From contig NZ_CP016594.1 in NCBI RefSeq assembly GCF_001698225.1, forward strand, positions 4,464,001 through 4,528,000: 64,000 nt of DNA. The letters run 5' to 3'. Below are positions 51,587 to 59,177 of this stretch, one piece after another (within the stretch, counting starts at the first letter, position 1; the number at the start of each line of letters is the position of its first letter). The notes below the pieces were generated by a model, which was given only the letters and a program-made list of their open reading frames with translations, searched no databases and was not told the origin of the DNA. The position numbers and the translations under genes were made by a program. Source of the stretch: Gordonia terrae (GTDB lineage Bacteria > Actinomycetota > Actinomycetes > Mycobacteriales > Mycobacteriaceae).

Positions 51587-53152
51587 TCAGGCGGACGGAT
51601 CGGTGTTCACCGGCCGGGGGTGTTCCTTGCCGCGGGGATAGCAGGCGATCCCGACGAGGACGGTCGCCACGATGCAGATGGGACCGGCCCACCGCAGGAT
51701 CGGCATCTCACCCGCCGGGTCGAAGACCTCGGCCCGCGGCCATGCCAGGTTGATCACCATCAGGGCGCCGTAGAGCACCGCGAGGGCGTTCACCGCGATC
51801 CCGAAACGACCCAGGCTGAACAGCTTTCGGCCACCGGCATCGACGGTCGGGTTGCCCCGGCCGCCACGATGCGGCCAGCCCTGGAACCGTCGGTAGAGCA
51901 TCGGACCGGTGACCGCGAGATAGGCCAGGTAGATCAGGATGATGCACACACTGGCGAGGGTCGCGAAGATCGCGGAGTTGCCGACGTTCACGAGCAGGAT
52001 ACCGATGCAGAGCACACCGATCAGGATCGAGGGCAGGATCGGGGTCCCGGTGCGGCTGTTGACATGTGACAGTTGCGCGGAGAACGGGAGCCGGCCGTCG
52101 CGGGCCATCGAGAACATCAGACGCGAGCAGGCGGTCTGGATGGCGAGGGTGCAGATGAAGATGGCCACCGCCACGTCGGCGAGCAGGACCTTGCCCCAGA
52201 AGCTGCCGAGTACCGAATCGAGAACGTACGGCAGACCGCCGGTCGCGAGTTGCTCGTCGAGGGTGGGCGCCGCCATGAGGGTGCCGAGCAGCATCAGTCC
52301 GCCGCCGATGGCCGACACGGTCAGCGCCATCCGGATCGTACGAGGTGCGACGCGGCGCGGGTCGCGGGTCTCCTCGGCCAGCTCACCCGCCGACCCGAAA
52401 CCGACCATGACGTAGGCGGCCATCAGACCGGACACGATGAACGCCCAGATGTAGCCGGGTTGCTGACCGGGAACGCCGGTGTCGAAGACGACGTCGGGGC
52501 CGCGCTGGGCGTGGGTGAACAGTGCCAGGATCACCGCGACGACACCGACGAGTTCGCAGACGACGCCGATGCTGTTGACCCGGCTCATCCACCGGACGCC
52601 GACACAGTTGATCGCGGTCACGACCACGAGCAGGACCGAACCGAGCAGCACCGCGTTCGCCGCACCGCTGGTGGTGGTCAGAGTCGGGTCGTCGCCGATG
52701 ATCTGGAATCCGATCCAGATCGACGGCAGGACGACCTGCAGGGCGATGGCGGCCGCAGCGGCGGTGACCACCTGCGCGATCATCATGAACCAGCCGCCGA
52801 ACCAGCCGACGACCTCGCCCCCCATCCGGCGGGACCACTGGTAGATCGCGCCCGAGATCGGGTACCGCGCAGCGATTTCGGCGAAGCACAGGGCGACCAG
52901 GAACTGGCCGGCGTAGACGATCGGCCAGGTCCAGAAGAAGGCCGGACCGCCGAAACCGAACCCGAGGCCGAACAGCTGGAAGATGGTGGTCAGGATCGAG
53001 ACGAAGGAGAACCCGGCGGCGAAGGACGCGAACTTGCCGAGCGAGCGATGGAGTTGCTGGTCGTAACCGAGCGCCGAGAGGTCGTGTGCGTCGGCGTCTC
53101 CGGCGGGCGAGGAGGGCGTCGTCGCGGGAGCCACTTCGGGGGTGGAGGTCAT
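51587..53152 (-). CDS. APC superfamily amino acid/amine permease of the urea carboxylase operon
   Basis: A 521-residue integral membrane transporter with about twelve hydrophobic segments. The N-terminus shows GYDQQLHRSLGKFASFAAGFS, then GFGGPAFFWTWPIVYAGQFLVAL and ARYPISGAIYQWSRRMGG, as in the branch annotated as urea carboxylase-related permease. It likely imports guanidine, urea or a related amine to feed the downstream enzymes. First gene of the operon; divergent from the TetR gene at 53405. Confidence 0.9.
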   Translation of the reverse strand: MTSTPEVAPATTPSSPAGDADAHDLSALGYDQQLHRSLGKFASFAAGFSFVSILTTIFQLFGLGFGFGGPAFFWTWPIVYAGQFLVALCFAEIAARYPISGAIYQWSRRMGGEVVGWFGGWFMMIAQVVTAAAAAIALQVVLPSIWIGFQIIGDDPTLTTTSGAANAVLLGSVLLVVVTAINCVGVRWMSRVNSIGVVCELVGVVAVILALFTHAQRGPDVVFDTGVPGQQPGYIWAFIVSGLMAAYVMVGFGSAGELAEETRDPRRVAPRTIRMALTVSAIGGGLMLLGTLMAAPTLDEQLATGGLPYVLDSVLGSFWGKVLLADVAVAIFICTLAIQTACSRLMFSMARDGRLPFSAQLSHVNSRTGTPILPSILIGVLCIGILLVNVGNSAIFATLASVCIILIYLAYLAVTGPMLYRRFQGWPHRGGRGNPTVDAGGRKLFSLGRFGIAVNALAVLYGALMVINLAWPRAEVFDPAGEMPILRWAGPICIVATVLVGIACYPRGKEHPRPVNTDPSA

Positions 53153-53215
53153 GCGCGGTCTTCCTTTCGGAGAAGAAGCTCCACGTTGAGCAACGGTGTG
53201 AGTCAGGCACTGTTT

Positions 53216-53263
53216 CCTGTCACCTGATAGATAAGCCCGCTCGGATTTCTATCGATTGACAGG
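53216..53263. promoter_or_regulatory. Inverted repeat in the permease-TetR divergent gap
   Basis: CCTGTCACCTGATAG (53216-53230) and CTATCGATTGACAGG (53249-53263) are complementary at 12 of 15 positions, spaced by 18 bp. TGACAGG/CCTGTCA half-sites frame the site. It is 64 bp upstream of the permease start and a reasonable operator for the adjacent TetR protein. Confidence 0.5.
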
Positions 53264-53404
53264 ATTGTTCCGGTCGTGAAAACTCCGGTTACGTCCCCGT
53301 TACGCGCCTGGGGTTACCCCGACCTGCGGGTTCGTGTGCGGCAGAAGAGCGTAATCCGTCGGCTAGGGTCGGGAAATCGCACCGACCCTATAAAGGAGAC
53401 GAGC

Positions 53405-54058
53405 ATGCCGACCGGCTCGAGCGCGGCCCCGACTCCGATCGGTCGCGGCCGTCCGCGCCTGGTGCCGGCACGGCGACGCGGGCAGACCGCACGCGAGGAG
53501 ATCCTCGACGCCGCCGCCGAATTGTTCACCCGTCATGGGTACACCGGGACATCGACGCGGATGATCGCCGAGGCGGTGGGCATCCGGCAGGCGTCGATGT
53601 ACCACTACTTCGCCACCAAGGACGACATCCTGGCGACGCTGCTGGAGACGACCGTCGTCGCCTCACTCGAACGCGCACGGGAACTCCTCGACGGCGACGA
53701 GCCCGCGCTGACCCGGCTGCTGGAACTCGCACGTTTCGACGTCGACCAGCTGGCGCAATCGCGCTGGAACCTCGGGGCGCTGTATCTGCTGCCCGAGGTC
53801 GCCGACCAGCGCTTCGCCGAATTCCGTTCGGATCGACAGGAATTGGCCCACTCCTACGCGGCGCTGGCAGCCGCTGCGCTCGGCGATGACACCGACCAGC
53901 GCACGCTGCTCCCCTTCCGGCTGGTGGAGTCGGTCATCATGATGCGTGCCGACGAGCAGCGCGGCGAACTCGGCGAGCACACCGCCGCCGGACTCGCCGC
54001 CACCGTGGTCGGCGCCATCCAGATGCTCCTCGAGCACCGGAGCGGGTCGAGTTCGTAG
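53405..54058 (+). CDS. TetR family transcriptional regulator
   Basis: A 217-residue TetR protein. The DNA-binding domain is ILDAAAELFTRHGYTGTSTRMIAEAVG with recognition helix RQASMYHYFATKDDI. A 25-residue Pro/Arg-rich leader precedes it. The ATG at 53405 follows AAAGGAGACGAGC. It is divergent from the guanidine/urea-type operon and probably regulates it. Confidence 0.92.
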   Translation: MPTGSSAAPTPIGRGRPRLVPARRRGQTAREEILDAAAELFTRHGYTGTSTRMIAEAVGIRQASMYHYFATKDDILATLLETTVVASLERARELLDGDEPALTRLLELARFDVDQLAQSRWNLGALYLLPEVADQRFAEFRSDRQELAHSYAALAAAALGDDTDQRTLLPFRLVESVIMMRADEQRGELGEHTAAGLAATVVGAIQMLLEHRSGSSS

Positions 54059-54533
54059 CCGCGGAACCGCAGCGGCACAACAGATATACCCAAGATGATC
54101 CAAGACTGGAGCATGCCCCGACACACCCTGGTTCGGGTCGCCAGTGGAGCTGCTGAACCGGACTCGCGCCGTCGACCGTGCGCCCATCTCCGTCGACCAT
54201 GCGCCCCGCTCACGTCGCCCTTTTGCAATACCCGACCGTAGGACGAGACCCCCTTCAGCAGGACGTACCAGGTCGACGCCGATGGCCGGACCTTGATGAG
54301 CAGATCGTCCGGCCACCGACAGCGCGAACCACCCGCAGGGCCGGTCCCGGCGTTCCACTGCGCGCAGAAACTGTCACCGCAGATCCACCACTCTTGCGCC
54401 GAATCCCTAACGAGTGAGGCTGGAATTGACGGCAGTCAACGATGGAAGCACAGTCGACGAAATATGTTGCAAGGTAAACTATTTCGCGATTCTGAGCCTG
54501 TGGAAAGTCCTCGAAATCGAACGAATGTTCCCG
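54059..54533. other. 475-bp region without a supported gene
   Basis: The stretch separates the TetR gene from the promoter of the DUF222-HNH gene. GC content falls toward its right end. Frames here lack family features. No tRNA, terminator or repeat was recognised. Confidence 0.5.
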
Positions 54534-54545
54534 TATAGTGGAGAC
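54534..54545 (+). promoter_or_regulatory. Candidate -10 box directly before the DUF222-HNH start
   Basis: TATAGT at 54534-54539 is a strong -10 hexamer only 6 nt before the ATG at 54546, so transcription would begin at or next to the start codon. That implies a leaderless mRNA, which is common in actinobacteria. The weak GGAGA between them could alternatively be a ribosome binding site for a longer transcript. Confidence 0.45.
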
Positions 54546-55583
54546 ATGCCAGAGCCCGCCACTCTCCTCGACCACCTCATCGAGACCACCCCACCCACCG
54601 ACGACCTCACCGGCGCAGCAACATTCGACGCACTGAACACACTTCGACTCATACGCAATATCGCTGACCACCAGATCGTCACCCACACAGCACAACTCGA
54701 CGAACTCGGCGTCGCACAAAAGGTCGGGAGCACCACCAAGAAGATGCTGATCGAATCAGGGCACGCACCGAGCTCGGCCCACCGCGTCATGCGCAGCGTC
54801 GACGCCCTACCCGAACTTCCGACGCTTGCTCGTCACGCCGCCGACGGGCGACTCACCGGCGAGATCATCGACGCCATCATCCGCGGAATGAACCACATTG
54901 AAAAGCGGTGCTCGGCACCTCTTTCCGACGAAGACAAGACGGCGCACGAAATCGAGCTCCTCGGCCAAGCACTCTCCGGGGCAACGCCGACACAAGTCCT
55001 CGAACACGCCCGCACCATCGGCAACACCCTCACCGACGCCGACGACACCGGCATCCCCACCGCCGACGACTCATCCTTGAACTCGGTCAGCGCCCACACC
55101 ACCGACGACGGACGCATCGACATCCGCGCCGATCTCACCCAAGTCGTTGGCGAAAAGTTCCAGGCGATGATCGACTAACGATCCTGCCCGCGACCCGAAC
55201 CCGACGGCGCCCAGGATCGGCGCACCGCCGAGCAGCGCCGCGCCGACGCCTTCGAGCTGATCCTCGACCAAGCAGCACTCGGAGCCACCCTCGACACCGT
55301 TGGTTCCCCACGGACACAACTCATGCTCACGATCCCCGCCACCGGCGCCGACCCAGCCACCCTGCCCTGGACCGGATCCGTCAGCCATGCAACAGCGAAA
55401 CAGCTGTCGTGCGACGGGTCGCTGACCGAAATCGTCCTCGATACTGAAGGCGTACCCCTGCAGATGGGCCACACCCACCGCCTGTTCCCACCACACCTAC
55501 GACGAGCGATGATCGTGCGAGACCAATGCTGCATCAAATGCGGTGCACCACCGTCACACACCCAGGTGCACCACATCGCACAC
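54546..55583 (+). pseudogene. DUF222-HNH (13E12-family) gene, 5' exon, with an internal TAA
   Basis: The 5' part of a DUF222-HNH endonuclease gene. Residues 1-210 are the helical DUF222 domain. A TAA at 55176-55178 ends the first frame (FQAMID), but the same frame continues with CPRPEPDG, RTAEQRRADAFELIL and LTEIVLDTEG to the start of the HNH motif (CIKCG...QVHHIAH). The frame then stops at the group II intron inserted at 55584. A related residue such as Ser (TCA) at the TAA would restore the gene. Both lesions together make a protein impossible without repair. Confidence 0.9.
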
Positions 55584-56181
55584 GTGCGCCCTGAGGCGCG
55601 TTGTTACCGATCGGGGGTGAGAGACCCCCGGACTCGGGTCGTCACAGCGGCCTGAGGAAGCTGGGAGGCAGCGCGGATCTCGTTGGGAGTGTGTGAGGTT
55701 CGGGTGGCAAGCGGCCTCCGACAAAGTTGGGTCGTGTCAGTACTGCCAGATGGCACGGGCCTGGTGAGCAAGACGAGAAGGTGTACGTGAGGAACCAGTG
55801 TCAGAGGCCTCGTTATGTGGAACCGACTGCAATCTGGCGGATTGGTCGGGATATGGTGCGCGCGAAGGGAAGTGTAACCAGACGCGTCCGCCGGTCACCG
55901 CAGCCGCGGGGACCGGTAGCCGGTGGAGAAGTGCTGTGGGGTATCTGCCGGGGCCATCGGGGTAAAGCTGGGCACCTCCCTCGTCGATCGGGAACATCGT
56001 GAACAGGGGAACCCATCGGGTGTTCCCGCCGGGTCAGGTCGCGGCCAGCGGCAACCGGGCGGGTAGATGCACTGCCCATCAACGGCATCGGGTGGGGGCG
56101 GAGCGGTCGTAGTACTCCGAGGACGGGAAAGCCGGCCACATGGGGAAGGACCGCAGTAGGACGCGCAACGATTGGACTGTA

Positions 56182-57636
56182 ATGACAGAAGATGCACCGA
56201 TGAATATCGGTGCCGCGCTGACCAGGCCGTTCACGGCACGTCAGCGGGTACTGGGGATGCAGACGAAGTTGCATCGCTGGGCGGCGGCCGATCGTGGTCG
56301 TCGGTTTGAGGATCTGTACAACCTTGTGGCCGACCCGTGTTTCCTCGTCGAGGCGTGGACACGGGTTCGGGGTAACCAGGGAGCAAAGACCTTCGGGATC
56401 GATCGCCGTACCGCGGCCTCGATCGAGGCATCCGCACAGGGTGTGACCGGGTTTCTGGAGGACGTTCGTGCTCAGTTGAAGGCGCGGACGTTTCGTCCGG
56501 TCCCGGTACGGCAGGTGATGATTCCCAAAGCCAATGGCAAGAAACGAGGATTGGGAATCCCGACCGTCACCGACCGGGTCGTGCAGGCCTCCCTGAAGCT
56601 GGTGTTGGAACCGATCTTCGAGGCCGATTTCTCGTCTTCGAGTTACGGATTCCGACCCGGCAGGCGAGCACAGGACGCGATCGAGGATATCCGGTTTCAT
56701 GCGGCCCGAGGTTATGACTGGGTGTTTGAAGCCGATATCGCCTCGTGTTTCGACGAGATCGACCATCCCGCGCTACTGGCGCGGATACGGGCACGAATCG
56801 CCGATAAACGAGTTCTGGCACTGATCAAGGCCTTCCTCAAAGCAGGAATCCTCGATGAGGACAAAGCCTTCCGGGACACACACACCGGCACCCCGCAGGG
56901 CGGTATTCTTTCGCCCCTGCTGGCCAACATCGCCCTCTCGGTCCTCGATGACCACATCGATGACTGGTGGGCGGCCCACAACAACAGCAGCGCACGCGCT
57001 GCGCACCGCAACCGCGGAGGAGCGACCTATCGGCTCGTCCGATACGCCGACGACTTCGTGATTCTGGTGCACGGATCGCACGCACACGCCGAACAGTTGT
57101 GGGATCAGGTGGGCGAGATCCTGGCGCCGATGGGGCTGCGTTTCGCCCCAGAGAAAACCAGGATTGTCTCCACCGCACAAGGGTTCGACTTCCTGGGGTT
57201 CCGCATCCAGCGGCACACCCAGAAAGGCAGCACCCGGTCCTACATCTACAGCTACCCGTCACAGAAGTCAGTCGCTTCGATCCGACGCAAGCTCAAGAGT
57301 ATGACCCGACAGATCACCCACCAAGCCCCGGACCAGTTGTTCCTGCGGCTGGGCAGGACCGTCCGTGGTTGGGCGCAATATTTCCGGCACAGCTCGGCCA
57401 GCGCCACCTACTCGGCACTACGGCACTATCTGTGGTGGCGGGCGTGGAGCTGGATCAAGAACAAACACCCCCACACCAGTCGGAGGGCTTTGTTCGCCAG
57501 ATACAACCGACACCGGTGGCCGGAATACAACGGAGTCAGGCTCTATGACCCGGCAACGATGACCATCCAGCGTTATCGCTACCGCGGCAACAAGATCCCG
57601 ACCCCGTGGGACACCTCACACGCCATCCCAGCGTGA
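56182..57636 (+). CDS. ltrA: Group II intron reverse transcriptase/maturase (LtrA-type)
   Basis: A 484-residue intron-encoded protein. The reverse transcriptase domain has RGNQGAKTFGID, KKRGLGIPTVTDRVVQ, SSSYGFRPGRRAQDAI, the TPQGGILSPLLANI block and the catalytic RYADDFVIL. The maturase (X) domain follows (LFLRLGRTVRGWAQYFRHSSA, LRHYLWWRAWSW). No C-terminal HNH endonuclease domain is present, so target-primed retrohoming would need a nick from replication or another source. Start taken as ATG 56182; ATG 56140 would add 14 residues. Confidence 0.94.
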   Translation: MTEDAPMNIGAALTRPFTARQRVLGMQTKLHRWAAADRGRRFEDLYNLVADPCFLVEAWTRVRGNQGAKTFGIDRRTAASIEASAQGVTGFLEDVRAQLKARTFRPVPVRQVMIPKANGKKRGLGIPTVTDRVVQASLKLVLEPIFEADFSSSSYGFRPGRRAQDAIEDIRFHAARGYDWVFEADIASCFDEIDHPALLARIRARIADKRVLALIKAFLKAGILDEDKAFRDTHTGTPQGGILSPLLANIALSVLDDHIDDWWAAHNNSSARAAHRNRGGATYRLVRYADDFVILVHGSHAHAEQLWDQVGEILAPMGLRFAPEKTRIVSTAQGFDFLGFRIQRHTQKGSTRSYIYSYPSQKSVASIRRKLKSMTRQITHQAPDQLFLRLGRTVRGWAQYFRHSSASATYSALRHYLWWRAWSWIKNKHPHTSRRALFARYNRHRWPEYNGVRLYDPATMTIQRYRYRGNKIPTPWDTSHAIPA

Positions 57637-57644
57637 CCTACGGA

Positions 57645-57744
57645 GAGCCGGATGCGGTGAAAGCCGCACGTCCGGTTCGGTGGTGCGGCCCCGGGAAATA
57701 GCCTGCGAGCAATCGCAGACACTACGCCCGGGGCCGACACCAAC
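57645..57744 (+). ncRNA. Group II intron domains V and VI
   Basis: Domain V is the 35-nt hairpin starting GAGCCGGATGCGGTGAAAGC and ending GTCCGGTTCG, with the invariant AGC triad, a GUGAAAG-type loop and an internal bulge. Domain VI begins shortly after with CGGCCCCGGG paired to CCCGGGGCCG; an inner hairpin CTGCGA-GCAA-TCGCAG has a GNRA tetraloop. The 3' end is GACACCAAC. Confidence 0.9.
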
Positions 57745-57948
57745 TGGGCCGACGGCGGACCCACCGACCTCGACAACGGCTGCCTGCTCTGCCAACGCTG
57801 CCACACCCAAGTCCACCACCACGGGTGGGACATCGTCATGGGCTTCGACCGCCACCCCTGGCTGGTGCCACCCGCCTCGATCGACCCACAACGCCGACCA
57901 CGACCCGCCCACAACCGACGCACCATGCGACTCGACAACGCCGCCTGA
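57745..57948 (+). pseudogene. DUF222-HNH gene, 3' exon
   Basis: The 3' remainder of the HNH endonuclease gene after the group II intron. It resumes in frame as WADGGPTDLDNGCLLCQRCH, supplying the rest of the HNH fold (Asn, Cys, Cys, His) and ends RRTMRLDNAA with TGA at 57946-57948. The exon is 68 codons including the stop. Together with the 5' exon it would give a 413-residue protein of normal family length if the TAA at 55176 were absent. Confidence 0.9.
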
Positions 57949-58038
57949 CCGCAACACACCTATAGCGCAGCACCTTCCGCACCCGGGCCTTACTCGGGAC
58001 CGCGCTCGTACCTTGACAACTCCACAGTGAAACGGGCC

Positions 58039-58082
58039 CGATCCGCGTTCCCGCTCGCACCATCGAGCGGGAACGCAGATCG
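58039..58082. terminator. Stem-loop between convergent genes
   Basis: CGATCCGCGTTCCCGCTCG (58039-58057) and CGAGCGGGAACGCAGATCG (58064-58082) pair at 18 of 19 positions with the 6-nt loop CACCAT. It lies between the HNH 3' exon (plus) and the 3' end of the secreted protein gene (minus). There is no clear T-run, so termination in either direction is probable rather than shown. Confidence 0.7.
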
Positions 58083-58121
58083 TTGCGGCGCAGTCCTTCG
58101 GCGTGGTCGTTGTCGCGCCGG

Positions 58122-59177
58122 TCACCCTGCCTGACAGGTTCCGATCGCACCGCCCTGCAGCGCCACCTCCACCTTGCGCACGATCGAGCAGTCCGCCGGA
58201 CCACTCCCGACGGTCCGCATGGGTTCGACCCGCTTCACCGCAGGTGTCGGGGCCACCTGCCGGACGACGGGTGCGGCGACCTCGGGGACAACGGCCGGCG
58301 CGGGTGCCGCATGCTTCGCCTGATGTGGGACGACGACCCGTTCGGCCGACACCTCGGTGGTGTCCGCGCGCAGGTGCCGAGGCCCGCCGACCGGGACCTT
58401 CCAGCCCTTGTCGTAGCCGTGCGCGGCGCCGATCGCGACACCCGCCGCGACCGCGGGCAGCGCGACCAGGGTGGCGACCAAGGCCGTCCCCACCACTGGC
58501 CCGACGACGAGTCCGGTGGGCAGGAACGGGATTCCGAAGAGCAGACCGAGTCCACCGCCCACCACGCCACCGACCGCGAGGGCGAGGGGCGCGGCCACCC
58601 CGGCGCCGATGACGCCGCCCACTGCGGCGTCACCAACCATCTGTTCGGCCACCCGGTCCGCGCGGGCAGCCGGAACACCGTTGCTCCGCAACACATCCGA
58701 GATGCCCCGGACGATCTCACCGGACCCCGCCGTGATCTGGGCCGCCAGCTCCGGCGACAACGCGCTCGGCCGGGTCAGATCGAGGTTGCCGACCCGGACC
58801 CGGTCACCGGCATCGGCCGCGACCGGCACCCTCACCTGACCGAGCGGCCGTAGGTGCCGCGGCGACGGGACGACCGAGGGCGCCTCCGGCCACTGGCCGA
58901 CCACGACCGGGCCGGCGTCCGACACCAACGCGGCGTCGACGTGCGCGATCCGGAAGGCGTTGCCGGGCAGCGCCTCTCCTCCCGACGTCGACGACGACGG
59001 AACCACCGGGACCGGTAGGGCGACACCGGGCGCGGCCGCCTGGGCGACGGCCGGGGCCGTCACGGTGAGCGATGCGGCCAATGCGCAGCCGAGCAAGGCC
59101 CCGGCCGGGCGGCGACCGCGCGGGCGTGGGCACCGGTGTGCGCCGGATTTGCCGATCTTGTCCATGGACGACCTCAT
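58122..59177 (-). CDS. Hypothetical secreted/membrane protein coupled to the NRPS
   Basis: A 351-residue protein with no recognised family. A basic start (RCPRPRGRRPAG) and an Ala-rich hydrophobic run to AVAQAAA near 48 form a signal peptide. A central Gly/Ala/Val-rich block (about 180-255: VGGVIGAGVAAPLALAVGG and LLFGIPFLPTGLVVGPVVG) could span the membrane or form a glycine-zipper. The C-terminal part is Val/Pro/Ala-rich with two cysteines near the end. The ATG overlaps the NRPS stop (ATGA), so it is produced with the NRPS and may help export or process its product. Confidence 0.7.
   Translation of the reverse strand: MRSSMDKIGKSGAHRCPRPRGRRPAGALLGCALAASLTVTAPAVAQAAAPGVALPVPVVPSSSTSGGEALPGNAFRIAHVDAALVSDAGPVVVGQWPEAPSVVPSPRHLRPLGQVRVPVAADAGDRVRVGNLDLTRPSALSPELAAQITAGSGEIVRGISDVLRSNGVPAARADRVAEQMVGDAAVGGVIGAGVAAPLALAVGGVVGGGLGLLFGIPFLPTGLVVGPVVGTALVATLVALPAVAAGVAIGAAHGYDKGWKVPVGGPRHLRADTTEVSAERVVVPHQAKHAAPAPAVVPEVAAPVVRQVAPTPAVKRVEPMRTVGSGPADCSIVRKVEVALQGGAIGTCQAG

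Larger units (their letters stand above)
55584..57744 (+). mobile_element. Group II intron inserted in the HNH motif of a DUF222 gene
   Basis: A complete bacterial group II intron. The 5' end is GTGCG (55584), as the GUGYG consensus requires; the 3' end is AC before 57745. Domain V at 57645-57679 has the AGC triad and the GUGAAAG loop, and domain VI follows with a CGGCCCCGGG/CCCGGGGCCG stem and a candidate branch-point A eight nucleotides from the end. A reverse transcriptase/maturase is encoded in domain IV. IBS1 TCGCACAC (55576-55583) can pair with GTGTGTGA at 55689-55696 (EBS1). Removing 55584-57744 joins CAC to TGG and restores HIAHWADGG. About 600 nt of structured RNA precede the ORF. 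Confidence 0.94.

Noticed and set aside
53153..53404. Guanidine riboswitch upstream of the permease
   Set aside because: Looked for on the minus strand because of the DUF1989 genes; none of the conserved guanidine-I, II or III motifs was recognised by eye. A covariance-model search is still needed to exclude one.
58122..59177. Secreted MspA-like porin
   Set aside because: The protein has a signal peptide and Gly/Ala-rich block but none of the MspA beta-barrel sequence pattern.
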